From Aquicoccus porphyridii (GTDB lineage: Bacteria > Pseudomonadota > Alphaproteobacteria > Rhodobacterales > Rhodobacteraceae): DNA of 64,000 nucleotides. Position numbers and translations under genes: made by a program. Numbering within the stretch: the first letter of the stretch is position 1; every line of letters begins with the position of its first letter. The notes below the pieces were generated by a model. That model worked only from the letters and a program-made list of their open reading frames with translations, had not been told where the DNA came from and searched no databases. Location of the stretch: contig NZ_VINQ01000011.1 in assembly GCF_008369105.1 (NCBI RefSeq), positions 1 through 64,000 of the forward strand, written 5' to 3'. This document shows, piece after piece, positions 16,791 to 26,251 of the stretch.

Positions 16791-18131
16791 TCAGCCCTTG
16801 CCGAAATCGGGATAGGCTTCCATCCCCAGCTCGCCCATGTCGAGGCCGTTGATCTCGGTTTCCTCGTCGACCCGCAGGCCCATCGTGGCCTTGATGACGA
16901 CCCAGACCACCAGCGACGCGACGATGGTGAAGGCACCCACAAGGACGATGCCATAGATCTGGGCGCCGAAGGACGCGTCGGAGTTGGTCAGCGGAACCGC
17001 CAGCGTGCCCCAGATCCCGGCGATGAGGTGCACCGGGATGGCGCCGACCACGTCGTCGATCTTGAGCCTGTCGAGGAACGGCACCGCGAAGACCACGATC
17101 ACGCCGCCGATCATGCCGATCAGCAGGGCCGATCCGAGGCCGGGCGCCAGCGGTTCGGCGGTGATCGACACCAGGCCGGCCAGCGCGCCGTTGAGCACCA
17201 TGGTCAGGTCAGGCTTCTTGTAGAGAAGCTGGGTCAGGATCAGCGCGGCCACCGCCCCACCGGCAGCGGCGGCATTGGTGTTGGCGAAGATGCGGCTGAC
17301 ATTGGCGGCACTGTCCACGCCACCCAGCGCCAGTTCCGAGCCACCATTGAAGCCGAACCAGCCGAGCCACAGGATGAACGTGCCGAGCGTGGCCAGCGCG
17401 AGGTTCGAGCCCGGCATCGGCACTGTGCGCCCTTCCTTGGTGTATTTGCCAAGGCGCGGCCCGAGGATGATCGCCCCGGTCAGCGCGGCCCAGCCACCCA
17501 CGGAGTGCACGATGGTTGACCCCGCGAAGTCGCTGAAGCCCGCGGCGTCGAGAACGCCCGCGCCCCAGCTCCAGCTTGCCTGGATCGGATAGATCAGCGC
17601 AGTCAGGACGATGACGAAGATCAGGAACGGCCAGAGCTTGATCCGCTCGGCCACGGTGCCCGACACGATCGAGGCGGTGGTCGCCACGAACATCAGCTGG
17701 AAGAAGTAATCCGACCCGGTCGAGGCATAGTCATAGGCATCGGCATCGGCCGCAGCGAGGCCGACGGGTTCGAGAATGGCAACGCCGAGCGCACCCAGCC
17801 AGCCATCGATCATCCACCCGTCGCCGGGATACATCAGCACGTAACCGATGACATAATAGGTGATCGCCGCGAACGAAAAGAGCGCGATGTTCTTGGTCAA
17901 CTGCATGGTCACGTTCTTGGAACGCACCAACCCGGCTTCGAGCATGGCAAAGCCCGCCGCCATCCAGAACACGAGAACCCCGCCGATCAGGAACAGCAGC
18001 GTGTTGAAGACAAAGACAGAATCGGTGGGCACCGCGGTTGCGACCGCGTCCCCTGCATCCTGCGCGAAGGACGGCATCGCCATCATGGCCATGACCGCCG
18101 CAAGGCTGATTTTGGTTTTCAGGTAGTTCAT
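16791..18131 (-). CDS. amtB: Ammonium transporter AmtB
   Basis: This 446-aa protein has a signal peptide (MNYLKTKISLAAVMAMMAMPSFA) and eleven or so membrane helices with FWMAAGFAMLEAGLVR, GGWAALTGAIILGPRLGKY, GWFGFNGGSEL and HLIAGIWGTLAV. It conducts ammonia across the inner membrane. GlnK, encoded directly upstream in the same direction (24-bp gap), blocks it when nitrogen is plentiful. The ATG at 18131 has GGGG upstream and starts the signal peptide. Confidence 0.95.
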   Translation of the reverse strand: MNYLKTKISLAAVMAMMAMPSFAQDAGDAVATAVPTDSVFVFNTLLFLIGGVLVFWMAAGFAMLEAGLVRSKNVTMQLTKNIALFSFAAITYYVIGYVLMYPGDGWMIDGWLGALGVAILEPVGLAAADADAYDYASTGSDYFFQLMFVATTASIVSGTVAERIKLWPFLIFVIVLTALIYPIQASWSWGAGVLDAAGFSDFAGSTIVHSVGGWAALTGAIILGPRLGKYTKEGRTVPMPGSNLALATLGTFILWLGWFGFNGGSELALGGVDSAANVSRIFANTNAAAAGGAVAALILTQLLYKKPDLTMVLNGALAGLVSITAEPLAPGLGSALLIGMIGGVIVVFAVPFLDRLKIDDVVGAIPVHLIAGIWGTLAVPLTNSDASFGAQIYGIVLVGAFTIVASLVVWVVIKATMGLRVDEETEINGLDMGELGMEAYPDFGKG

Positions 18132-18155
18132 CCGTTTTCCCCTTTGGCGCAACGC

Positions 18156-18494
18156 TCAGATCGCGTCTTCATTGGTTTCGCCCGTGCGCACGCGGACGGC
18201 CTGTCCCACGTCCAGCACGAATATCTTGCCGTCACCGATCTTGCCGGTGCGCGCGGTCTTGGAGATGGTTTCCACCACCTCGTCGGCCATGGCCGCACTC
18301 ACGACGAGTTCCAGCTTGATCTTGGGCACGAAATTCACGGCGTATTCCGCACCGCGATAAATCTCGGTATGGCCCGACTGCGCGCCAAACCCCTTGATCT
18401 CGGTGACCATCATGCCGCGCACCCCGATCCCGGTGAGCGCCTCGCGCACCTCTTCGAGCTTGAACGGCTTGATCGTTGCTATGATCAGTTTCAC
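18156..18494 (-). CDS. glnK: Nitrogen regulatory P-II protein (GlnK type)
   Basis: The protein is exactly 112 aa from a GTG start at 18494, which is preceded by GGGGAA. It starts KLIIATIKPFKLEEVREAL. The T-loop has GHTEIYRGAEY with Tyr51 as the uridylylation site, and the C-terminal signature is RTGKIGDGKIFV. It senses 2-oxoglutarate and ATP/ADP and regulates AmtB and nitrogen control. Pairing with amtB is the reason for calling it GlnK rather than GlnB. Confidence 0.93.
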   Translation of the reverse strand: MKLIIATIKPFKLEEVREALTGIGVRGMMVTEIKGFGAQSGHTEIYRGAEYAVNFVPKIKLELVVSAAMADEVVETISKTARTGKIGDGKIFVLDVGQAVRVRTGETNEDAI

Positions 18495-18753
18495 CTCGGT
18501 TCCCCTTGTCCTTGCGCCGGTCTCCCGGCCTGTTTGCAACTGCAGCAAATCGCGGAAGACCGGGAAAAAGGAAGAAAACCGCACGAATTTTCAGCCCTGA
18601 CCCCCATGCATGAGATTAAAAAATACACAAAAAGTGACTTGTGCCCCATTTTTAGGCAAATGAAAAAGTCACAGATGGTCACCTGGGTCTCTACTTTTGG
18701 TTGGCAACGGTCTATTGTGGGCACAACAAACAGGCACCGGGCAGGGCAACGGA

Positions 18754-20898
18754 ATGAGTGATTCAGGGCGCAGGAAACCGCCACTGGTGGCCGAGCGGCG
18801 ATACCCGTCCAAGACCGCCAAGGCCAAGACACGCGCAAAGACCAAGCGAAAGACGCAAAGGCGCAAAACCCGCCGCCGCAACCCGGTGACCGCGTTGTTC
18901 GCCTGGCTGTTGCGGCTGGTCTGGCGGCTGGTCTGGGGGTTCGGCTGGCGCGTGGCAGCGGTAAGCACGATCATCATCGCAGTGGCGGTCGGCTATGTCA
19001 CACTTACCCTGCCGCCGGTCGATCAGCTTTATGATGGGCGCGCGCGCGGCTCGGTCACGCTTCTCGATGCGTCGGGCGATGTCTTTGCATGGCGCGGCGA
19101 CCAGTTCGGCGGCGTGATCACGGCGGACACGGTCAGCCCGCACCTGAAGAACGCGATTGTCGCCACCGAGGACCGGCGGTTTTACCGCCATTTCGGGCTG
19201 TCGCCGCGCGGTATCGCCTCGGCCGTCCGCATCAACCTGAGCGAAGGACGCGGGCCGCTTTCGGGGCATGGCGGCTCAACCATTACCCAGCAGACGGCCA
19301 AGCTTTTGTGCCTGGGCGTGCCATATGACCCCGAGCGATGGACCAGCGAGGCCGACTACGAGGCCGATTGCCGCCAGGGATCAATCTGGCGCAAGGCCAA
19401 GGAAGCCATCTATGCCATGGCGCTCGAGGCGAAATTCACCAAGGACGACATCCTTACCGTCTATATGAACCGCGCCTTTCTGGGCGGCGGTGCGCGCGGG
19501 TTCGAAGCCGCGGCGCAGCGGTATTTCGGCAAATCCGCCGCGCAGGTAACCCCGCCCGAGGCCGCGATGCTGGCCGGGCTTCTGGTGGCGCCGACGCGCT
19601 ATGCGCCGACCAACAACCTCGAACGCTCGCAGGCGCGGGCGCTCACCGTGCTCAAGCTGATGCACGATCAGGGTTACCTGTCGGACGAGGAACATGCCGC
19701 CGCCGCGGCGAACCCCGCGCAACTCTCGGAGGCGGCGCAGAAGCGGGCGGGCGGATATTTCGCCGACTGGGTGATGCAGACCGGCCCCGAGGTTTTCACC
19801 CGCGGCACGACCGAGGATGTGATCATCACCACCACGCTGGACCAGCGCATCCAGACCGCCGCGGAAGAGGCGATGCAAGAGATTTTCGAGAACAAGGTGC
19901 GCGAAGGCTCCGAGGCGCAGGCCGCCATCGTGGTCATGTCCGCCGATGGCGCGGTCCGGGCGATGGTCGGCGGGCGCAAGACCCGCGTTTCGGGCGAATT
20001 CAACCGCGCCACGATGGCCAAGCGACAGACCGGCTCGGCCTTCAAGCCGTTCGTCTATGCCGCCGCGCTCGACCTTGGCCGGTCGCCGCTGGATATGATC
20101 GAGGACACGGAATATTGCGTCACGATCCCCGGTTCCGGCGAATGGTGCCCGCAGAATTTCGACCGCAAGTTTCGCGGGCCCGTGACGCTGGCTGACGCGC
20201 TCAAGAATTCGTTGAACATCCCTGCGGTCAAGCTGGCGCAGGCCTCCGGGCTCGACATCGTGCGCAGGGTGGCCAGCGAATTCGGCATCGAATCAGACCT
20301 CGCACAGGGCCCGGCCCTTGCCCTCGGCGCATCCGAGGCATCGTTGCTGGAAATGTCGGGCGCCTATGCCGGCATCCTGAACGGGGGCAGTTCGGTCACG
20401 CCCTATGGCATGACCGGGTTGCGGCTGCTGGGCGAGTCAGAACCGATCTTTTCGGCCACGTCGGGCATCGGCGAGCGAGTCATCCTGGAGGAGACGGCGC
20501 GGCAACTGATCTGGATGATGAACAAGGTCGTCACCGAAGGTAGCGGGAGGCGCGCCGCCCTGCCCGACCGCGAGGCTGCGGGCAAGACCGGCACTTCACA
20601 ATCGGCCCGCGACGCGTGGTTCATGGGCTTCACGGCCGATTACGTGACCGGCGTGTGGATGGGCTATGACGACAACACGCCGCTGACCGGCGTGACCGGG
20701 GCGGGGCTGCCAGCCGAAATCTGGCACGAAACCATGGTGCGGGTGCATGAGGGCCTGCCGGCGCGCCCCTTGCCGATGATGGCTCCGGTGCCCTCGACGC
20801 AACCGCAAGAGCAGACCCCCCGCACTGACGGCCAAGGCCGGACCGGCGGGGACATCAATAACGTGCTGCGTGGCCTGTTCGGGGCGGATAACCGCTGA
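18754..20898 (+). CDS. mrcA: Penicillin-binding protein 1A-type bifunctional transglycosylase/transpeptidase
   Basis: The 714-aa protein has a very basic N-terminal tail rich in Lys/Arg, one membrane helix (about 62-87), and a GT51 glycosyltransferase domain with ATEDRRFYRHFG and GGSTITQQTAK. The penicillin-binding domain carries SAFK as SxxK (in RQTGSAFKPFVYAA), SLN as SxN, and KTGTSQ. It polymerises and cross-links peptidoglycan. The start ATG at 18754 follows a purine-rich segment. Transcription is divergent from glnK. Confidence 0.93.
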   Translation: MSDSGRRKPPLVAERRYPSKTAKAKTRAKTKRKTQRRKTRRRNPVTALFAWLLRLVWRLVWGFGWRVAAVSTIIIAVAVGYVTLTLPPVDQLYDGRARGSVTLLDASGDVFAWRGDQFGGVITADTVSPHLKNAIVATEDRRFYRHFGLSPRGIASAVRINLSEGRGPLSGHGGSTITQQTAKLLCLGVPYDPERWTSEADYEADCRQGSIWRKAKEAIYAMALEAKFTKDDILTVYMNRAFLGGGARGFEAAAQRYFGKSAAQVTPPEAAMLAGLLVAPTRYAPTNNLERSQARALTVLKLMHDQGYLSDEEHAAAAANPAQLSEAAQKRAGGYFADWVMQTGPEVFTRGTTEDVIITTTLDQRIQTAAEEAMQEIFENKVREGSEAQAAIVVMSADGAVRAMVGGRKTRVSGEFNRATMAKRQTGSAFKPFVYAAALDLGRSPLDMIEDTEYCVTIPGSGEWCPQNFDRKFRGPVTLADALKNSLNIPAVKLAQASGLDIVRRVASEFGIESDLAQGPALALGASEASLLEMSGAYAGILNGGSSVTPYGMTGLRLLGESEPIFSATSGIGERVILEETARQLIWMMNKVVTEGSGRRAALPDREAAGKTGTSQSARDAWFMGFTADYVTGVWMGYDDNTPLTGVTGAGLPAEIWHETMVRVHEGLPARPLPMMAPVPSTQPQEQTPRTDGQGRTGGDINNVLRGLFGADNR

Positions 20899-20905
20899 TC
20901 CCCGA

Positions 20906-21499
20906 TCAACCGATGTTCTGAAGGTCCTGGATCAAGGCGTCGATATCGCCACGGCGCCGGTCGAGCATCGAGCCGATCTCGGTGCGCTCGGTCAAAAGCA
21001 TGTTCACACCTTCGATGAAGATGTTGAAGAACTTAGGCCGCCCGGAACGGTCGCTGACCAGGAACGCCACTTCGAACGGCGCCTCGCCGCGCAGATGGGC
21101 GATGGTCTTGACCTCGTGGAAATTCTTGACCGCCCGGGCCTCTTGCACCTCGATCCGGCCGCCGATGAATTCACGGAAGCGGCGGCCATATTTGCGGCTG
21201 ACATAGACCTGGAACGCCCGGGTAAAGCCGTTGATCTGTGCCGCGCTCGCCCGGCGGGCATCGACACCAAGGGCATAGCGCGCGATCGTCGGCACATCGG
21301 CATAGCGCACGAAGATCTTCTCGAACTCGGCGATCTTGGCAGCCTCCGAGGTCGGCGCCTCGATCACCTTGTTGATATCGGCGACGATCAGGTCAACCAG
21401 CCGCTTGGCCCCGTCCGCGCTCAAGGCCCAGGCCCCCGACGGGATCGCCGCCAGTGCCACGCCGGACATCAGGCCGCCAAGCAGGTTGCGCCGGGTCAT
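20906..21499 (-). CDS. MlaC/Ttg2D-like phospholipid-transport substrate-binding protein
   Basis: The 197-aa protein has a signal peptide with a twin-arginine-like start (MTRRNLLGGLMSGVALAAIP). Its Ttg2 (Tol_Tol_Ttg2) domain includes YADVPTIARYALG, FTRAFQVYVSRKYG and GVNMLLTERTEIGSMLDRRRGD. It should carry phospholipids across the periplasm between MlaA at the outer membrane and an inner-membrane ABC complex. The mlaA gene is directly upstream with one base between stop and start. The mlaFED genes are not in the window. Confidence 0.88.
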   Translation of the reverse strand: MTRRNLLGGLMSGVALAAIPSGAWALSADGAKRLVDLIVADINKVIEAPTSEAAKIAEFEKIFVRYADVPTIARYALGVDARRASAAQINGFTRAFQVYVSRKYGRRFREFIGGRIEVQEARAVKNFHEVKTIAHLRGEAPFEVAFLVSDRSGRPKFFNIFIEGVNMLLTERTEIGSMLDRRRGDIDALIQDLQNIG

Positions 21500-21500
21500 A

Positions 21501-22325
21501 TCATTCCGAGTAGGGATCATCATAAAGCTCACCATAGGGATCGTCATAAGGGTCGATGTAGGTATCATCATCGCCGCCACCAAGCTCGAAGCGGCGATTC
21601 TGGAGATATATCAGCCGGGATTGAGAATAGCTGTCCGCACTCTCGTAGAGAACCGAGTCGACCGTATCCGAGAAACGCCCGCGACTCCTGAGTTTCGAGG
21701 CCACGCTCGCCGCCCGGCCATAATATTTCTCGGGTTTGGGCAGCGCATGGGTCAACGGGTTGGTAAACAGGTCCACGACACGGCCTGCCGCGTCACGTTC
21801 GGTCGATGGCCCAAGGACCGGCAGTTCGACATAGGCGCCTTCCGGCACGCCCCAGACATGCAGCGTGCCGCCGAAATCGGCCTCGACCTCGGCAATGCCC
21901 AGTTCGCTCGCCGGATCGCCAAGCCCGCCGATGCCGAACACCGTGTTGAAGGCAAACCGATAGGTGTTCTGCAACGCCCCACCCAGATCGCCCTGAAGCA
22001 GGTTGTTCACAACGGTGCCCGGCAAGCTGAGATTGGCGGCGAAATTCGACACGGATTCCGCGACCGGATCGGGCACGATTGTCACGTATCCCTTGCTCGC
22101 CGGGCGGACGAGGCCTCGGTCAAGAGCGCGGTTCAACTCGTGATTCTTGCGGTTTGTCTGTTCATAGGGATCGTGAATGCCGTCCGGCGCACCGCCAGGT
22201 CCGGGCACGCTACAGGCGCTCAGCCCAAGTGCAAGGCACACCGACAGGACGAACCGGGCGGTCCCGGTTTTCCGGGCCCTGTGGAAAGAGAAGTCTGCCT
22301 GGGGAAAAAACGCTGGTGATCGCAT
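21501..22325 (-). CDS. mlaA: MlaA/VacJ family outer-membrane lipoprotein
   Basis: From the ATG at 22325 the protein is 274 aa. A signal peptide ends in the lipobox LSAC, followed by the MlaA domain with DPYEQTNRKNHELNRALD, SNFAANLSLPGTVVNNLLQG and FGIGGLGDPAS. It removes misplaced phospholipid from the outer leaflet together with the MlaC-like protein encoded next. A further ATG at 22373 is in frame, but the signal peptide fits the shorter form. The C-terminal tail is strikingly acidic with repeated DPY units. Confidence 0.9.
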   Translation of the reverse strand: MRSPAFFPQADFSFHRARKTGTARFVLSVCLALGLSACSVPGPGGAPDGIHDPYEQTNRKNHELNRALDRGLVRPASKGYVTIVPDPVAESVSNFAANLSLPGTVVNNLLQGDLGGALQNTYRFAFNTVFGIGGLGDPASELGIAEVEADFGGTLHVWGVPEGAYVELPVLGPSTERDAAGRVVDLFTNPLTHALPKPEKYYGRAASVASKLRSRGRFSDTVDSVLYESADSYSQSRLIYLQNRRFELGGGDDDTYIDPYDDPYGELYDDPYSE

Positions 22326-22750
22326 GATGAACCTGACTGGCCTTAATACAATTGGTCGTAGGCAATTTCGCATCCCGTCATTCGGTGCCTGTTCCGGGTA
22401 TGGCAGAATGGAGACACGAGACGCGGTGATAGATCAAAATGCGACGAATGACAACAAATCGCGATGGCGGATGGCACGCAAACCGATGCGGATGAGCCGG
22501 CACAAACTGCCGCCGGGGCCGCGAAATTGCGCACAAGGCACGGGGCAAAGGCCGGATCAGGGGGGGTGGCAAAACCCCGCTCATTGCCCCTGCGCGCCAT
22601 GCAATGCAATCGCGGCCTCGGGGCGATTGGTGAATCGATGACACCGTTTGCGTGCAACCCGTCATAACCAGACCGAGGAGGCGATTCGGGTTTCCCTTCG
22701 GCATTTGTTTGCACTAGCGTCGCGGCGACATCAGCCAGAGGAGACCCAAG
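22326..22750. other. 425-bp intergenic region upstream of ridA
   Basis: No convincing gene is present. A 67-codon plus-strand reading frame at 22464-22667 has no RBS and a low-complexity Ala/Gly/Arg composition. The first 50 bp probably hold the mlaA leader or start alternative. A short CTCTGG-free region before ridA has a good GGAG element at about 22740. No tRNA or clear terminator is visible. Confidence 0.4.
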
Positions 22751-23215
22751 ATGCCATCGCAAATCGAAACCCGCCTTGCCGACCTGGGCGTCACCCTGCC
22801 CGATGCTGCCGCCCCCGCCGCGAACTACGTGCCTTATGTTCAGGTCGGCGATCTTGTCTTCGTGTCTGGGCAGGTCTCGATGGACGAGAACGGCCTGATC
22901 AAGGGCAAGCTCGGCGCCGACATGGATGTTGACGGCGGAGTCGCGGCGGCCCGGCGCTGTGCCATCATGCTCCTGGCCCAGGCCAGGGCCGCGTGCGGCG
23001 GCGATCTCGACCGGCTCACCCGGGTTGTCAAACTGACCGGCTTTGTCAATTCGACCGACACGTTCGGGGATCAGCCCAAGGTGATCAACGGCTGTTCGGA
23101 TTTCCTTGTCGAGGTTCTCGGCGATGCCGGGCGGCATTCGCGTTCGGCGGTGTCGGCGGCGTCGCTGCCTTTCGGTGTCGCGGTCGAGGTCGAAGCCATC
23201 TTCCAGATCAGTTGA
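22751..23215 (+). CDS. ridA: RidA/YjgF/UK114 family enamine deaminase
   Basis: This 154-aa protein is a long-form RidA. It has YVQVGDLVFVSGQVSMDENG near residues 29-48, RVVKLTGFVNSTDTFGDQPKV near residues 95-115, and the end RSAVSAASLPFGVAVEVEAIF with the conserved Arg that binds the carboxylate. RidA proteins hydrolyse reactive enamine/imine intermediates from PLP enzymes. It starts 5 bp before a glycerophosphodiesterase in the same direction. Confidence 0.88.
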   Translation: MPSQIETRLADLGVTLPDAAAPAANYVPYVQVGDLVFVSGQVSMDENGLIKGKLGADMDVDGGVAAARRCAIMLLAQARAACGGDLDRLTRVVKLTGFVNSTDTFGDQPKVINGCSDFLVEVLGDAGRHSRSAVSAASLPFGVAVEVEAIFQIS

Positions 23216-23220
23216 GCGCA

Positions 23221-23991
23221 ATGCCCGAACTCGACCCGGCCTTTACCCGTGCCCCCATCGCGCACCGGGCCCTGCACGACGTCACCGACGGGCGGCCCGA
23301 GAATTCGCGCGCGGCTATCCGTGCCGCAATCGCGGCAGGGTACGGGATCGAGATCGACCTTCAGCTTTCGCTCGACGGTCAGGCAATGGTGTTCCACGAT
23401 TACGATCTGCACCGCCTGACCGGTCAGCCGGGTTCGATCCGCCAGCGCAGAGCGGGTGAGCTTGCCCGCCTTCCCCTGCTGCATGGCGACGGCGAAGGCG
23501 TACCGACCCTTACCGACATCCTGGCGCTGGTGCAGGGGCGCGCGCCGCTGCTGATCGAGATCAAGGATCAGGACGGCATCATGGGGCCGAATGTCGGCAC
23601 GCTCGAATATGCCGCGGCGCAGGCGCTTGGCAGCTACAAGGGTCCGGTGGCGGTGATGTCGTTCAATCCCCACGCGGTCGAGGTCATGGCGCGGCTCATG
23701 CCCGATCTGCCGCGCGGATTGACGACCAGCGCCTTTGCCCCGCAGGACTGGCCGTTGCTGCCTGCGGCGACCTGCGATCATCTCGGACGCATTCCTGATT
23801 ATGACCGGCTCGGGGCAAGTTTCGTGTCGCATGAACGCCACGACCTGCACAATCCGCGACTGGTCGAGTTGCGCGACAAGGGCGCGGCGATCCTGTGCTG
23901 GACCGTCACCTCGCCCGAAGCCGAGGCATGCGCCCGCGAAGTCGCCGACAATATCACCTTCGAAGGGTATCGCGCCGCGATGCCGTCTTGA
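23221..23991 (+). CDS. Glycerophosphodiester phosphodiesterase family protein
   Basis: The 256-aa protein has the GDPD barrel signatures: IAHRALHD with the catalytic His, NSRAAIRAAIAAGYGIEIDL carrying the metal-binding ExD, and VFHDYDLHRLTG carrying the second His. The core LLIEIKDQDG is also present. It hydrolyses glycerophosphodiesters to glycerol 3-phosphate and an alcohol. There is no signal peptide, so it is cytoplasmic. The ATG at 23221 lies 5 bp after ridA. Confidence 0.88.
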   Translation: MPELDPAFTRAPIAHRALHDVTDGRPENSRAAIRAAIAAGYGIEIDLQLSLDGQAMVFHDYDLHRLTGQPGSIRQRRAGELARLPLLHGDGEGVPTLTDILALVQGRAPLLIEIKDQDGIMGPNVGTLEYAAAQALGSYKGPVAVMSFNPHAVEVMARLMPDLPRGLTTSAFAPQDWPLLPAATCDHLGRIPDYDRLGASFVSHERHDLHNPRLVELRDKGAAILCWTVTSPEAEACAREVADNITFEGYRAAMPS

Positions 23992-24025
23992 TCCACCACA
24001 AGGTCACGCCAATATCGGAAAGGGC

Positions 24026-25219
24026 ATGGATACCGAGACGACGATCGAGATTCGGGTGAAGACATCGCTTTCCGAGATACCGGAACGCGAATGGGATGCC
24101 TGTGCCTGTCCCGAGGCCGCGCAGGGCGGGCGCCCGGACGATCCCTTCACCACGCACCGGTTTCTCTCGGCACTCGAAGACAGCGGTTCGGTCGGGCCGG
24201 GAACAGGGTGGGAGCCGCATTACCTGACCGCGCATGTCGGCGGAGACATGATCGCCTGCGCCCCGCTTTATGCCAAGTCACACTCACAGGGCGAATATAT
24301 CTTCGATCACAACTGGGCCCATGCCTATGAACGCGCGGGCGGGCACTATTATCCCAAGCTTCAGATCGCCGTGCCCTTCACCCCGGCCACCGGGCGGCGT
24401 TTCCTGACCCGGCCCGGCTTTGACGGCATCGGGCGGCAGGCGCTGGCGCAGGGCGCGATGCAACTGGCCGAAGGCAACGGGCTCAGCTCGGTTCACGTCA
24501 CCTTCTGCACCCCGGACGAGGCCGAAGAGGGCCAGACCCTCGGTTTTCTGCACCGGACCACGCAGCAATTCCATTGGCAGAACCGCGGTTACGCCGATTT
24601 CGACGCCTTCCTCGCCTCGCTCAGTTCGCGCAAGCGCAAGACCATCCGCAAGGAACGCGCGACGGCACAGGGATTCGGTGGTGAAATCCGGGCGCTGACC
24701 GGCAGCGAGATTCGCCCCGAGCACTGGGACGCCGTCTGGCAATTCTATCAGGACACCGGCGCGCGCAAATGGGGCACGCCCTACCTCACCCGCGCGTTCT
24801 TCGACATCGCACATGAGCGGCTGCGCGACGATGTGCTGCTGGTGCTGGCGTTTCGGGGTGGCGACCCCGTGGCCGGGGCGCTCAACCTCATCGGGCGCGA
24901 CGCTTTGTTCGGGCGCTACTGGGGCTGCACCGAACATCACCCCTGCCTGCATTTCGAAATCTGCTATTATCAGGCCATCGAGTTCGCCATCACCCACGGG
25001 CTGGCACGGGTCGAGGCCGGGGCACAGGGCGAACACAAACTGGCGCGCGGATACATGCCCACCACCTGCCACGCGCTGACATGGGTGCGCGACCCGGGGT
25101 TTCGCGATGCCATCGCGCGCTATCTCGACGCCGAACGCGAGGCGGTGGCCGAGGAGGTCGAAATCCTCACCGAATACGGCCCGTTCCGCAACACCACCCA
25201 AGAGGAGGATCACGATTGA
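24026..25219 (+). CDS. FemAB-like GNAT-fold acyltransferase (DUF482/peptidogalycan family)
   Basis: The protein is 397 aa from the ATG at 24026, which follows GGAAAGGG. It has [17 protein letters not shown] near residue 46, [20 protein letters not shown] near residue 93, [17 protein letters not shown] near residue 205, [20 protein letters not shown] near residue 296, and [19 protein letters not shown] near residue 330. These are hallmarks of the DUF482 family, tandem GNAT-fold proteins related to Fem transferases. The substrate is unknown. Its stop overlaps the start of the pterin dehydratase gene, which suggests an operon. Confidence 0.85.
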   Translation: MDTETTIEIRVKTSLSEIPEREWDACACPEAAQGGRPDDPFTTHRFLSALEDSGSVGPGTGWEPHYLTAHVGGDMIACAPLYAKSHSQGEYIFDHNWAHAYERAGGHYYPKLQIAVPFTPATGRRFLTRPGFDGIGRQALAQGAMQLAEGNGLSSVHVTFCTPDEAEEGQTLGFLHRTTQQFHWQNRGYADFDAFLASLSSRKRKTIRKERATAQGFGGEIRALTGSEIRPEHWDAVWQFYQDTGARKWGTPYLTRAFFDIAHERLRDDVLLVLAFRGGDPVAGALNLIGRDALFGRYWGCTEHHPCLHFEICYYQAIEFAITHGLARVEAGAQGEHKLARGYMPTTCHALTWVRDPGFRDAIARYLDAEREAVAEEVEILTEYGPFRNTTQEEDHD

Positions 25220-25506
25220 ACGAACTTCTGTCAGACACGGCCCGCGAAAGCCTGCTCAAACCGCTTTTCGACAGTGGATGGACCATGGTCGAGGGGCGCG
25301 ATGCGATCACCAAGGACTTCAAGTTCAAGGATTTCCCCGAGGCGTTCGGCTGGATGACCCGGGTCGCGATCTTTGCCGAGAAATGGGACCACCACCCGGA
25401 ATGGAACAATGTCTATAACCGCGTGTCGGTGACGCTCACCACGCATGACGCGGGCGGGCTTTCGGCGCTCGACGCCAAGCTGGCGCGCAAGATGGACGGC
25501 CTCTGA
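25216..25506 (+). CDS. phhB: Pterin-4-alpha-carbinolamine dehydratase
   Basis: This 96-aa protein has [20 protein letters not shown] followed by [19 protein letters not shown]. The E-K-x-x-H-H-P-x-W/Y active-site pattern is the family signature. It recycles tetrahydropterin and also acts in related dehydrations. The start is a TTG at 25216-25218 that overlaps the previous stop as TTGA, with AGAGGAGG eight bases upstream. No ATG lies before the domain. Confidence 0.9.
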   Translation: MNELLSDTARESLLKPLFDSGWTMVEGRDAITKDFKFKDFPEAFGWMTRVAIFAEKWDHHPEWNNVYNRVSVTLTTHDAGGLSALDAKLARKMDGL

Positions 25507-25643
25507 CCGCCCGCGTTCCGCGACAGGCAGGGAATTTTCGCAAGAAATCACCCACCAGGGCGCAGCAGGCCGCGGACCCGGCGATTCGGGGCGCGGCCTG
25601 TTTTCGGTCACGCGCCTGCGAATCCCCCTTGAAAACATGCGGT

Positions 25644-25680
25644 TTGACATTTCTGACTGTTTTTGTCATTTATAGAAATG
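25644..25680 (+). promoter_or_regulatory. Promoter and palindrome upstream of the hemP unit
   Basis: TTGACA (25644-25649) is followed after 17-18 bp by the A/T-rich CATTTAT segment, a plausible sigma-70 pair. Overlapping it are arms CATTTCT (25648-25654) and AGAAATG (25674-25680), a perfect 7-bp inverted repeat. Since hemP is an iron/heme gene, an iron regulator such as Irr, RirA or Fur could bind here. The regulator is inferred. Confidence 0.4.
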
Positions 25681-25741
25681 CCCAGCCACCCCGTCGCGCA
25701 TTTCGGGGAAGCCCGCGATCATTCCGAACCGGAGCCGAGAA

Positions 25742-25912
25742 ATGCACACCGACCAGATGCCGGGCCTGTCACATCCCGAACATGCCATCGACCAACGCAC
25801 AGGGTTGAACGACCTATGGGAACTCATTTCGACCATGGGCGGGCTGCGCCTGCCCGACTGCGAATGGCTCGTGGACCGATTGATCCCCGAGAACCCGGAG
25901 GAAACGCCATGA
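25742..25912 (+). CDS. Small conserved-looking protein of unknown function upstream of hemP
   Basis: This 56-aa reading frame starts with ATG 9 bp after GGAG. It contains TGLNDLWELISTMGGLRLPD and CEWLVDRLIPENPEETP. Its stop (TGA) overlaps the hemP start as ATGA, so the two are probably translated together. Composition is protein-like, with a helical acidic/hydrophobic pattern and no signal peptide. I do not recognise the family. A role in heme or iron handling is inferred only from the overlap. Confidence 0.6.
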   Translation: MHTDQMPGLSHPEHAIDQRTGLNDLWELISTMGGLRLPDCEWLVDRLIPENPEETP

Positions 25913-26076
25913 TGCAGCACAAATCAGCCGATATGCGATGCCCCGACGGCGATTCGACCCCGCTTTACAAGGCCGAAGACCTGATGCAGGGCGGGCAGAT
26001 CGCACATATCGTTCTTGGCGACCAGAATTACATCCTGCGGATCACCCGGGCCGGGAAACTGATTCTCACGAAATAA
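25909..26076 (+). CDS. hemP: Hemin uptake protein HemP
   Basis: This 55-aa protein ends in the family signature: LMQGGQIAHIVLGDQNYILR followed by ITRAGKLILTK. The I-x-H-x-G/D-x-x-Y-x-LRxTxxGKLILTK pattern defines HemP. Family members accompany heme-uptake genes and in some bacteria help control them. A GGAGG element precedes the ATG. It overlaps the unknown 56-aa gene and lies 175 bp before bfd-bfr. Confidence 0.88.
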   Translation: MMQHKSADMRCPDGDSTPLYKAEDLMQGGQIAHIVLGDQNYILRITRAGKLILTK

Positions 26077-26251
26077 GAGGTATCGCCCCCAGATGACGGG
26101 GCTTGATCGGGCATCGCGTCAATGTGGCGCGCAATTTTGCGCCAATTCCGATAGAATTAGTCGACTTTCCTCTGGATGAACGGCGCCATTGCCCCTATCA
26201 TCCTTCCGAACGGGATTTCACACACCGACCAGCACCCCGAGGCCACCCGCC

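Noticed and set aside
18495-18753. Sigma-54 promoter for glnK
   Set aside because: No TGGCAC-N5-TTGC element at correct spacing on the minus strand; only short unrelated inverted repeats.
22464-22667. 67-codon plus-strand frame in the gap before ridA
   Set aside because: No RBS, low-complexity composition, and no recognisable domain.
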